From NCBI GenBank assembly GCA_944321745.1, contig CALUML010000202.1, positions 1 to 51,646 of the forward strand: a stretch of 51,646 bases of DNA, given 5' to 3'. A program made the translations under genes and the position numbers. This document shows positions 26,282 through 34,504 of this stretch, one piece after another. A model generated the notes under the pieces. The model saw nothing but the letters and a program-made list of their open reading frames with translations, was not told the origin of the DNA and did not search any database. The first letter of the stretch is position 1; every line of letters starts with the position of its first letter. Origin of the DNA: an uncultured Bacteroidales bacterium. GTDB taxonomy: Bacteria > Bacteroidota > Bacteroidia > Bacteroidales > Paludibacteraceae.

Positions 26282-27183
26282 ATGAAAACTATCTTAGCTC
26301 ATTGGTGTTATCTGAATAACTTTGGGGATGCTTTGAATCCGTATCTTTTAGGCAAATTGTCTTGTGTTTCAATAAGATATGTAAACTACACGAAGCCAAA
26401 TTTTTTGTTTGAGATTAAAAAGATTTTGATAGACTGGGGACATGGGCGTATGTATGATGTAAATCGGTTGAAGCTGCCGGAGCGGAAACTGCCTGTCGTT
26501 TTAGGCATAGGTTCTATATTGTCTCGTTCGTTGCCTAATTTTTATGTTTGGGGAGCTGGTTTTATGTCTGGTAATGAGGTTTTTAGGGGGGGCAGTTGTG
26601 CGCAGTCCGAGGTAGATATTCTGCCGAAATGTTAGCGAATCAAGGTTTTGGATTTTGTGATGTATGGGGTGATCCGGCATTGTTGCTTCCTTTGGTATAT
26701 CTGCCTAAAGTTTCATTTCGATACGATGTGGGCATAGTTCCGCATATTTCTGAATATTCATTTTTTAGAAAAAGGTATTCAGAATATCACGTTGTCGATT
26801 TGCATACCACGAAAGTGGAGCAGGTCATTCAAGAAATAGTTTCTTGTAAGATGGTGCTATCAACATCGTTGCATGGCTTGATAGTGGCTCATGCTTATGG
26901 TATTCCGGCTTTGTGGATTAAAAAGAATAATATAGGAACCGATGGTATAAAATTTTATGATTATTTTAGTTCAGTTGGTATTTCTGAGTATGATGGTTTT
27001 ACTGATATAGATGAATTGCTAAAGCTGGTGGAAGCAAATTCGTTGGATAAAGAAACGTTGGATTTGCAATTACCTAAATATCCATTGGCTGGTATTCAGG
27101 AGAGACTTTTGTCGGTAGCTCCGTTTGAGTTGGATGATAAATTTAAAAAGTATGGATGTCTCAATAATTATAGTCAATTATAA
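26282..27183 (+). pseudogene. Second polysaccharide pyruvyl transferase, out of frame at a G7 tract (possible phase-off allele)
   Basis: The 5' frame from ATG 26282 (MKTILAHWCYLNNFGDALNPYLL) runs through VVLGIGSIL and VWGAGFMSGNEVFR, then a run of seven G (26586-26592), and stops at about 26635. With eight G the frame continues RGGQLCAVRGRYSAEMLANQG, VWGDPALLLP, TSLHGLIVAHAYGIPALWI to 27183, a complete protein of about 300 residues. AVRG, the GDPALL box and the SLHGLIVAHAYG segment are family signatures and lie after the break, so the allele as sequenced should be inactive. Its 3' end overlaps the next gene by 32 bp. Confidence 0.88.
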
Positions 27184-28021
27184 TACGTGTAATTTGTTGG
27201 CTGATTGTTTGGAAACGCTCTATCAATTTACCCGGAATGTCGTTTTTGAGGTGATTGTAGTGGATAATGCTTCTACCGACGGTTCGGAAAATTTCATAAG
27301 AAAGCGTTACCCGGAAGTGATATGGATAAATAGTGGGGAAAATTTGGGTTTTGGTAGGGCAAATAATCTAGGTGCAAAGTGGGCAAAAGGAACATATTTG
27401 TTTTTTTTAAATTCAGATACACTTTTGCGAAATAATGCTGTTCGTTGTTTCTTTGAATATGCGGAATGCCATAGGCATATAAGGTTAGGGGCTATTGGAG
27501 GTTTTTTGCTGGATGTAGAGGGAAATGTTACAAGTTCAGGAGGTAATTTCCCGACTCCTTGGTCTGAGATTGCTTATCCTTTAAAACGTTTGTTGCGGAT
27601 TCGGTCTAAGATGGTTTTGCAAGACAAAAGAATTGATTTTATTTTGGGAGCGGATTTGTTTGTTCCTCGGGAACTTTTTGTGCGGTTAGGCGGTTTCGAC
27701 AATAACATATTTATGTATTATGAAGAGACGGATTTGCAATATAGGATGAATGCAGCTGGTTATGAACGGATGCTTATAGCGTCTCCTAAGATAGTTCATT
27801 TGGAGGGTGGTAGCTTTGAAAAGCGAGGATTATCTTATAAAAGATTCATGATGTCTCAAAGGAGTTTTAATTATTACATAAGAAAGCATTATAAAGGGTT
27901 GTATTATTGTCTTTTTCGGTTTGTTCTGTTTCTTGTGAAAGTGCCATTTGTAATAATGTCTTCGTTTGTGGTACAAGAAAAAAAAGAAGCAATTAAATTA
28001 GTGGTTTATGGTCGGGCATAA
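27152..28021 (+). CDS. Glycosyltransferase family 2, rhamnosyltransferase-like (WbbL type)
   Basis: From ATG 27152 (MDVSIIIVNYNTCNLLADCLETLYQ) it has 289 residues. The order of motifs is VVDNASTDGS, NLGFGRANNLG, FFLNSDTLL, then LGGFDNNIFMYYEETDLQYRM, which is typical of WbbL-like rhamnosyltransferases and fits the dTDP-rhamnose genes in the locus. A C-terminal hydrophobic helix (LFRFVLFLVKVPFVIMSSFV) may tether it to the membrane. The sugar assignment is inference from family and context. Confidence 0.88.
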   Translation: MDVSIIIVNYNTCNLLADCLETLYQFTRNVVFEVIVVDNASTDGSENFIRKRYPEVIWINSGENLGFGRANNLGAKWAKGTYLFFLNSDTLLRNNAVRCFFEYAECHRHIRLGAIGGFLLDVEGNVTSSGGNFPTPWSEIAYPLKRLLRIRSKMVLQDKRIDFILGADLFVPRELFVRLGGFDNNIFMYYEETDLQYRMNAAGYERMLIASPKIVHLEGGSFEKRGLSYKRFMMSQRSFNYYIRKHYKGLYYCLFRFVLFLVKVPFVIMSSFVVQEKKEAIKLVVYGRA

Positions 28022-28778
28022 AAAAAGAGTTTCTGTGTGTATGGCAACATATAATGGTTGTCAGTATATAAGAAAACAATTGGAGTCTATTTTGTGTCAA
28101 TTGAGTGCGAAAGATGAGATTGTTATTTCAGATGATGGGTCAACGGATGATACGCTAAATATAATCCGTTCTATTGGGGATGATAGGATAAGGATATTGG
28201 AGCACCAGAAGACAAAGAATCCATGGAGAATTTTTGGAGGGGATGCAAAATGCTATGGAGTATCTTCAAATTTTGAGAATGCACTGCGTTATGCGCAAGG
28301 GGAGTATGTGTTTTTATGTGATCAAGATGATATATGGGTACAAGGGCGTGTTGATAAAATGATTAATATACTAAAATCAAATCCTGGTGGACTTGTGATT
28401 TGTAATTTCTCTTTAATGGATGAGAAAGGGAAAGTTTATGAAGAGTCGGTTCGTAGGGAGGATATAAAATTTGATTTTTTTTATTGTGTAAGAAATAATC
28501 CATTTATGGGTTGCCAAATGGCTTTTGATAGGGCATTTTATAATGTCGTCTTCCCTTTTCCAAAATATACGGCATCGCATGATTTATGGCTTGGCTTGTG
28601 TGCGGTGTTACAGAGAAAGCTTATAGTGGTTAATCAAGTTTGGCATTTGTATAGGACATATGGTGATAATGTCTCTTCTAATATACACAATTCTTTTATA
28701 TTTAAATTGTTGTATCGTTTTTATTTGGTTGTTTGTGCGGTGTGTAGGGTAAGCTGGTTCAAAGTTCATGAAAAATAA
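28008..28778 (+). CDS. Glycosyltransferase family 2 (rhamnosyl-type)
   Basis: A 256-residue GT-A enzyme. Visible motifs are RVSVCMATYNGCQYIRKQLESIL, VISDDGSTDDTL, EYVFLCDQDDIW with the DQDD metal-binding group, and a conserved His in SHDLW. Similar proteins are annotated as alpha-L-rhamnosyltransferases, but the linkage cannot be predicted here. The gene overlaps its upstream neighbour by 14 bp, and its stop shares a base with the next start (TAATG). Confidence 0.9.
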   Translation: MVGHKKRVSVCMATYNGCQYIRKQLESILCQLSAKDEIVISDDGSTDDTLNIIRSIGDDRIRILEHQKTKNPWRIFGGDAKCYGVSSNFENALRYAQGEYVFLCDQDDIWVQGRVDKMINILKSNPGGLVICNFSLMDEKGKVYEESVRREDIKFDFFYCVRNNPFMGCQMAFDRAFYNVVFPFPKYTASHDLWLGLCAVLQRKLIVVNQVWHLYRTYGDNVSSNIHNSFIFKLLYRFYLVVCAVCRVSWFKVHEK

Positions 28779-30058
28779 TGGAAAAAAGGAAAAATATATT
28801 GGTGTTAGCTTATATGCTTTCTCCTTATAAAGGGTCGGAATATTCTGTGGCATGGAATTATGTTTCTTACATGTCGAAGCGGAATGATTTGGTCGTGCTT
28901 TATGGAAATGCAGATGAACCTATGGGGAACTGTAAAGACACCGAAGAATATATACTAAAACATCCGATGCCGAATGTGCGTTTTGTGCCGGTGTATCCTG
29001 ATAGATGGGCTAATTTGTTGAATTGGCCTAATCGGCAAGGTTTGTTTGTATATACATTCTATTATGCTTATCAGGTGTGGCAGAAATTGGCATACCGTAA
29101 AGCAAAGGAATTGGTTGCGAAGGAGCATTTTGATTTAGTTCATTATGTTGGCATGATTGGTTATCGTGAGCCAGGGTATTTGTGGAAGTTGGGTTTGCCT
29201 TACGTGTGGGGTCCCGTGGGAGGGGTTAACAATACCCCCCGGCAGCTGATGGAGCGCATGCCTTGGATGAGCAAAGTGAAGCATACGTTTCGCAGTGTGG
29301 CTAATACGATACAATTTCATACCAAAAGGCGATTGAAAAAGGCGTTGGCAGCAACGGATGTGTTGATGACGGCAACATCGGAAAATCAAACTCGTTTCAA
29401 GGCGGTACATCATAAGGACAGTATATGTTTACCGGAAAATGCCATAACAGCGTCCATTTCTTTGGACGAAAGCAAGTTTGACCATCCTGATAAATTCCGT
29501 TTCATGGTGGTGGGTACATTGGATGCCCGTAAATCAGTGGGAACCTTTTTGGAGGCTTTGACTCAGGTGCGTCATAAAGACCGTTTACAGGTGGACATTG
29601 TGGGTGGTGGCCCGCTGAGGGATAGTTTGGAGCAATATGCGGTGGCGCAGGGCTTGGCCGAAATGATAACTTGGCACGGGCAGTTGCCAAGAGAAAAGGC
29701 GGTAGCGTTGTTTCGAGATGCGCACCTGCATGTGATTACGAGTGTGAGTGAGGGCAATCCGACTACCATTTGGGAGGCTATGAGTTATGGTGTGCCGACT
29801 TTGAGCTTTGACCATTGCGGAATGCACGATACGTTGCGTGATGGGGCTGGGGTGCTGGTGCCGATTGCTCCTACGTATGAAGAATGTGTGCGAGGTGTGG
29901 CGGAGCATATTGATGCTTTGCTTGAGCAGCCGGAACAATTCCGGCAATTGGCGGAAGCCACATTGAAGCGTGCCCAGGAATACACTTGGGACAAGCGGGA
30001 ACAATTCCTGAATGAATTGTATGATAAATTGTTGGCGATGAAGCGTGGTGAATGTTGA
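28778..30058 (+). CDS. Glycosyltransferase family 4
   Basis: A 426-residue GT-B enzyme. It starts MEKRKNILVLAYMLSPYKGSE, has GLPYVWGPVGGVNNTP in the acceptor domain, KFRFMVVGTLDARKSVGTFLEAL opening the donor domain, and SVSEGNPTTIWEAMSYGVPTLSF as the E-x7-E-like donor site. Base composition rises toward its 3' end, so the boundary of the AT-rich block falls inside this gene. It is the last gene before a 580-bp repeat-filled gap. Confidence 0.92.
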   Translation: MEKRKNILVLAYMLSPYKGSEYSVAWNYVSYMSKRNDLVVLYGNADEPMGNCKDTEEYILKHPMPNVRFVPVYPDRWANLLNWPNRQGLFVYTFYYAYQVWQKLAYRKAKELVAKEHFDLVHYVGMIGYREPGYLWKLGLPYVWGPVGGVNNTPRQLMERMPWMSKVKHTFRSVANTIQFHTKRRLKKALAATDVLMTATSENQTRFKAVHHKDSICLPENAITASISLDESKFDHPDKFRFMVVGTLDARKSVGTFLEALTQVRHKDRLQVDIVGGGPLRDSLEQYAVAQGLAEMITWHGQLPREKAVALFRDAHLHVITSVSEGNPTTIWEAMSYGVPTLSFDHCGMHDTLRDGAGVLVPIAPTYEECVRGVAEHIDALLEQPEQFRQLAEATLKRAQEYTWDKREQFLNELYDKLLAMKRGEC

Positions 30059-30199
30059 TGCTTTTGTTATGCTCATTAGCCGAGTGTGGGCAACAAAGCG
30101 GAGTTGATGGGGAAGTGGAGACTCCGTTTGTGCCAAAATGGCAGTTTGGTAACATGCTGGCAATCTATGCTTTCGCGTTTTTAATGGTAGCTTGGGAGA

Positions 30200-30309
30200 G
30201 ATACTATAGTAAGTTGTAAAAGATACTATAGAAAGTTGGATGATTTACTATAGAAGGTGAGGTGACTTTCTATAGAAAGTTGAGGCACTTTCTATAGTAA
30301 ATTTTGTCA
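30200..30309. repeat. 22-bp-period array, five units (CTATAG palindromic core)
   Basis: CTATAG centres fall at 30204, 30226, 30248, 30270 and 30292, each exactly 22 bp apart. The fourth unit has the full palindrome ACTTTCTATAGAAAGT; the others are degenerate versions. Spacers are not conserved. It lies about 140 bp after a glycosyltransferase stop. Confidence 0.93.
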
Positions 30310-30339
30310 GGTTTTTTAGGGACGAAAATGTCCAATTTC

Positions 30340-30545
30340 AGATTTGTTTCCCGCAGAACCGCAGAACCGTTAAATCGCAGAACCGCAAAAACGCTTATTC
30401 AGTTATTGGATTAATCGGTTATTCGGTTAAGCGCTTGAGCGGTTATGCGATTACGCAACACCGCAAGCTCATGTTTTGGTAGTTTTACGGTGTAAGGTCG
30501 CTCTAATTTTAGTGTTTTTGTATGGCAAAGTCGCTCTAATTTTAG
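30340..30545. repeat. Gene-free stretch: AACCGCAG-type repeats, then a 33-bp-period pair
   Basis: Between 30345 and 30475 there are degenerate 8-9 bp units (GCAGAACC, TTATTCGG, TTATGCGA). From 30464 a 33-bp unit follows. The second and third copies start at 30497 and 30530 and share GTCGCTCTAATTTTAG; the copy at 30464 is degenerate. No gene is seen from 30059 to 30669. Confidence 0.8.
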
Positions 30546-30669
30546 GAATGATATGAAATTCTAAAGAGAAAATAGATGCTTTTGGGGGGAGGGATGTAGG
30601 AAAGTTTCCCGGAGGTTACGCGGATTCCCGCAGAAGTATTCAATGCGCAGAATCGCTTTACAATATAAA

Positions 30670-31650
30670 ATGCAAATAAAAGAATTTACATTGAAAATGA
30701 TGCGGGAGGCTGTTACGCGAATAGCGGGCTTTCCGCCCGATAGGAGTGTGGATGAGTCCAGAGTGCAGCACTTTGGGCAAGATGCAAATGATTTTGTGCA
30801 TCGACAGATAGCCGATGCGTTGGTGAATGGGAATGGACTTGCCTTGGGAAAGCTGGGAACTGTGGAGTTAGGTTGTGTCGTGTCTTGTCTGCATGAAGGT
30901 CGGTGGACGTGGCCGGATTATAAGAAGTTTTTCAGAGGTTATCCGGTGCCGTTGTTTTATGATAAGGAGATATTGCGTTTGCACAATAATGCCGGCGTGT
31001 TTCCCGCAACAAGGGAAATGGCAAGTCGCTTTTGCGGCTTGATGAAAGAGGATATGCGTGAGGTGGATATCTTGGCCTCGTATGCATGGTGTGAGCGTTA
31101 TGTGCTTGATTATATAAGCCATTGTTCAACGGTTAACTTGGATGGGTATTATGCTCCGTTTCTTTATAAACAGCCTTGGACGAGGGTGCTGAAGGGTAAG
31201 CGGGTGTTGGTCATTCATCCGTTTGCAGAGTCGATTCAAGCGCAATATGGGCGGAGGAGTGTGTTGTTTGAAAATCCCGATGTGTTGCCTGAGTTTGGGT
31301 CGCTTAGGGTTATCAAGGCGGTTCAAAGTATTGCTGGTAATGCGTGTGGATTTGACAATTGGTTTGATGCGCTTGATGCGATGAAACAGGAAATGGAACA
31401 GGTCGATTTTGATGTGGCGTTGATAGGTTGTGGTGCTTATGGTTTCCCGCTAACAGTTCATGCTAAACGTTTAGGAAAGGTGGGAATCCATTTGGCAGGC
31501 TGGACTCAAATGTTATTTGGCATATATGGAAAGCGTTGGTTGGAGGATCAACCGCAATATGCTAAATTTATTAATGAATATTGGGTTCGGCCGAATCAAG
31601 GCGAAGTGCCCGCCGGGGCAGAGAAAGTGGAAAATGGTTGTTATTGGTAG
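30670..31650 (+). CDS. Putative GT-D-like (DUF1792-related) glycosyltransferase
   Basis: A 326-residue cytoplasmic protein from ATG 30670 (MQIKEFTLKMMREAV); an ATG at 30643 would start inside a TGCGCAGAATCGC repeat and is less likely. The segments GNGLALGKLGTVELG, FPATREMASRF, KRVLVIHPFAESIQAQ and DVALIGCGAYGFPLTVHAKRLGKVGIHLAGWTQMLFGIYGKRW recall the GT-D fold proteins of capsule and glycoprotein loci, where an early Glu binds metal. I am confident the gene is real and moderately confident of the fold. Position among glycosyltransferases supports a sugar-transfer role. Confidence 0.65.
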   Translation: MQIKEFTLKMMREAVTRIAGFPPDRSVDESRVQHFGQDANDFVHRQIADALVNGNGLALGKLGTVELGCVVSCLHEGRWTWPDYKKFFRGYPVPLFYDKEILRLHNNAGVFPATREMASRFCGLMKEDMREVDILASYAWCERYVLDYISHCSTVNLDGYYAPFLYKQPWTRVLKGKRVLVIHPFAESIQAQYGRRSVLFENPDVLPEFGSLRVIKAVQSIAGNACGFDNWFDALDAMKQEMEQVDFDVALIGCGAYGFPLTVHAKRLGKVGIHLAGWTQMLFGIYGKRWLEDQPQYAKFINEYWVRPNQGEVPAGAEKVENGCYW

Positions 31651-31689
31651 TGTGTTGGGGTTGTAACGTTGGTTTGTATGGAGGGAAAA

Positions 31690-32802
31690 ATGAAATTGCT
31701 TGTAGATGCCCATTGTTTTGATTACCGGACTACGGAGGGCATTAATACCTATTTGAAAGGATTGTACGGTGAGTTGGTGGGAATCGCGCCTGATATCGAT
31801 TTTTATTTTGTGGCGCAAAATGTGGGCAGAATCAAAGCCTTGTTTGGGGAAGCGGCAAATGTACATTATGTGCCTTTGACCTCGCAGAATAAGATTTACA
31901 GGCTGCTATTCGAGATTCCTGCCATTGTAAAAAAATTAGGCATCGAGTGGGCGCACTTTCAATACACTTCGCCGTTGATAAAGAATTGTAAAACCATAGT
32001 TACTTTGCATGATATCTTGTTTGTGGATTATCCGCAAATGTTTCCGTGGCGTTATCGGTTGGTTAAAGGGGCCATGTTTAAATTGTCAGCCAAGCGGGCT
32101 GATTTGTTGTTGACCGTATCGGACTATTCGCGGCGGCAGATTGCCAAGCATTATGGGATATCCGCAGAGGAAATTGTGGTTACTCCGAATGCGGTATCGG
32201 CTGACTTCGTTCAAGTTGATGCTGACGAGGCGGCAAAATTTGTGCAAAGCCAAGGCATTGACAAATACTTGCTTTATGTGAGCCGCATAGAACCTCGTAA
32301 AAATCAATTGGCCGTATTAAAAGCATTTCATGAATTGGACCTGTGGAAGAAAGGGTATCATTTGGTATTCATAGGGCGGAAAACATTGCCCACGCCCGCT
32401 TTTGACCAATATTATGAAGCGTTGGCTGATAAGGAGAAAGAACAGGTGCATGTGTTTAACCAAGTTTCGTATGCAGATTTGAAATTGTGGTATAAAGCGG
32501 CTTCTTTGTTTGTATATCCGGCATTGGCGGAGGGGTTTGGTATTCCTCCCATTGAGGCGGGGGCGGTTGGTGTGCCTTGTGTTTGTTCAAATCGGACGGC
32601 CATGGGGGATTTTACTTTTTTTGAAGATAATTTACTTGACCCGGAGGATGGTGATGCGTTAAAGAAAGCGATAGTGAGAAACTTGGAGCAAAAGGATGCC
32701 GACAAATTAAATGAAATAAGTCAGCAAGTGCGCTTGAAATATAATTGGCATCATATAGCGGAAACTCTGTATCGTGCACTGAATCGCTTGAGCATTGCGT
32801 AA
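31690..32802 (+). CDS. Glycosyltransferase family 4 (mannosyltransferase-like)
   Basis: From ATG 31690 (MKLLVDAHCFDYRTTEGINTYLKGLYGEL) it has 370 residues; ATG 31678 four codons earlier is also possible. Motifs are TIVTLHDILFVDYP, TVSDYSRRQI, VTPNAV, YLLYVSRIEPRKNQLAVLKAF and the donor-site YPALAEGFGIPPIEAGAVGVP. The YVSRIEPRKN form is common in GDP-mannose or related users, but the sugar is not certain. It is followed by 270 bp of simple repeats. Confidence 0.92.
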   Translation: MKLLVDAHCFDYRTTEGINTYLKGLYGELVGIAPDIDFYFVAQNVGRIKALFGEAANVHYVPLTSQNKIYRLLFEIPAIVKKLGIEWAHFQYTSPLIKNCKTIVTLHDILFVDYPQMFPWRYRLVKGAMFKLSAKRADLLLTVSDYSRRQIAKHYGISAEEIVVTPNAVSADFVQVDADEAAKFVQSQGIDKYLLYVSRIEPRKNQLAVLKAFHELDLWKKGYHLVFIGRKTLPTPAFDQYYEALADKEKEQVHVFNQVSYADLKLWYKAASLFVYPALAEGFGIPPIEAGAVGVPCVCSNRTAMGDFTFFEDNLLDPEDGDALKKAIVRNLEQKDADKLNEISQQVRLKYNWHHIAETLYRALNRLSIA

Positions 32803-33060
32803 TCGTTGAATCGCTTAACCGCTTAATCGCTTAATCGCTTAACCGCTTAATCGAATAACCGTTTTTTGCGGTTCTGCGGTTCTGCAGTTCTGTAGTTCTG
32901 CAGTTCTGCGGTTCAGCAATTCAGCAATTCAGCGATTCAGCAATTCAGCGATTCAGCGGTTCAGCAATTCAGCAATTCAGCGATTCAGCGGTTCAGCAAT
33001 TCAGCAATTCAGCGGTTCCTCGATTCAGCGGTTCCTCGATTCATCAACCCCAAACGAGCA
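32803..33060. repeat. Dense 8- and 9-bp repeat block
   Basis: About 255 bp built of CGCTTAAT/CGCTTAAC 8-mers (32808-32860), TTCTGCGGT 9-mers (32875-32915), and TTCAGCAAT/TTCAGCGAT 9-mers (32918-33045). No gene is present. The DUF1972 gene begins 15 bp after it. Confidence 0.9.
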
Positions 33061-33074
33061 CACATGTATTATAT

Positions 33075-34151
33075 ATGAAACGAGTTGCGATTATTGGTAC
33101 GCAGGGGGTGCCGGCCGCTTATGGCGGGTTTGAGACCCTGGTGGAGAATATTATTGGCGAGAATTGTGCGCCGGACGTGCATTACACGGTGTTTTGCAGC
33201 GGGAAGGACTGCAAGCAGCGGCTTGACACGTACAAGGGGGCGCGGCTGGAGTATGTACCGCTGCATGCCAACGGGATGCAGAGCATTCCTTACGACATGC
33301 TTTCCATGTGCCGTTCGTTGCGGGGCTACGACGTGCTGCTGGTGCTGGGGGTGTCGGGATGCATGTTCCTGCCGGTGGTGCGGCTGCTGAGCCGGGCGAA
33401 GGTGATTGTGAACATCGACGGGCTGGAGCACAAGCGGAAGAAGTGGGGAACGTTTGCCCGCCGGGTGTTGCGGCTGTCCGAAGCGGTGGCGGTGCGGTTT
33501 GCCCATGTGATTGTGGCCGACAACAAGGGCATTCAGGATTATGTGACCGGGACGTATGGCAAGCAGGCCGAGTTGATAGCCTACGGCGGCGACCATGTGT
33601 TGCTGCATGAAACGAAGGAGCACGAACAGGCCATTCTCGACCGCTACGGGTTGTCGTCGCAGGAGTATGCCATGTCGGTGTGCCGCATTGAGCCGGAAAA
33701 CAATTGCCATGTCATTCTGGAGGCTTTTGCCCGGACGGACAAAAAGTTGATTTTCATCGGCAACTGGGAGAAGGGCGAATATGGCAAGGAGCTGAAGGAA
33801 AAGTATGCCAACAGCCCGAACATCCGCATTCTCGACCCGATATATGACCTCGACATTTTGTATGCTTTCCGCAAGCACGCGGGCTGGTACATGCACGGGC
33901 ATAGCGCGGGCGGCACGAATCCCTCGCTGGTGGAGGCCATGTTTTTTGGCCGTCCTATCTTGTGCTACGACGTGGTGTACAACCGCGAAACGACTTTCGG
34001 GCAGGCTTATTATTGGAAAGATGCTGCATCTTTAGTTCGGCTGCTGTCGCAGCCGAACTTGGACGGTAGCGCCATGACCCGCCTGGCCCGGCAGCATTAC
34101 ACGTGGAAAGTCATTGCAGGGCAGTATGAGAGGCTGTACGGAGACAATTAA
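33075..34151 (+). CDS. DUF1972 glycosyltransferase (rhamnosyltransferase-like)
   Basis: A 358-residue GT-B enzyme with the DUF1972 start KRVAIIGTQGVPAAYGGFETLVENI, then LVLGVSGCMFLPVVRLL, IDGLEHKRKKWGTFARRVL and VADNKGIQDYV. The donor site is HSAGGTNPSLVEAMFFGRPILCYDV. Members studied in streptococcal capsules transfer L-rhamnose to the lipid-linked glucose, which suits this locus, but the first sugar here comes from a WecA-type enzyme, so the acceptor may be HexNAc. GC content is high again. It is the last gene of the polysaccharide locus. Confidence 0.9.
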   Translation: MKRVAIIGTQGVPAAYGGFETLVENIIGENCAPDVHYTVFCSGKDCKQRLDTYKGARLEYVPLHANGMQSIPYDMLSMCRSLRGYDVLLVLGVSGCMFLPVVRLLSRAKVIVNIDGLEHKRKKWGTFARRVLRLSEAVAVRFAHVIVADNKGIQDYVTGTYGKQAELIAYGGDHVLLHETKEHEQAILDRYGLSSQEYAMSVCRIEPENNCHVILEAFARTDKKLIFIGNWEKGEYGKELKEKYANSPNIRILDPIYDLDILYAFRKHAGWYMHGHSAGGTNPSLVEAMFFGRPILCYDVVYNRETTFGQAYYWKDAASLVRLLSQPNLDGSAMTRLARQHYTWKVIAGQYERLYGDN

Positions 34152-34504
34152 CAATTAACAATGGACAATGAGCAATTACCTGTTGTTGGTTACTTGGTTA
34201 CTATTGTTGGTTACTTGGTTACTGGTTGTTGGTTACTTAGTTACTTAGTTACTGATAACAGATTCGTCTGCGCAATCTGCGGGCAAAACAAGTCAGCTAC
34301 GAGCTACGAGTGCTGGTGCTGCAGAATCGCACAATCGAATAACCGCATAATCGCATAATCGCATAATCGCATAATCGCATAACCGCTTTTGCGATTCTGC
34401 AGTTCTGCGTATTGAATGCTTCTGCGAAAATCTGCGTAATCTGCGGGCACTTATCATCGATTCAGCAGTTCTGCGTTTAAGCGATTTAGCGTCATAAAAG
34501 AATC
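34152..34504. repeat. Gene-free stretch of simple repeats
   Basis: Contains AATTAACAATTAACAATG, a GGTTACTTGGTTACT cluster at about 34180-34250, AGCTACGAG 9-mers near 34295-34310, and CATAATCGC 9-mers at 34340-34385. I see no gene and no clear terminator. Confidence 0.75.
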
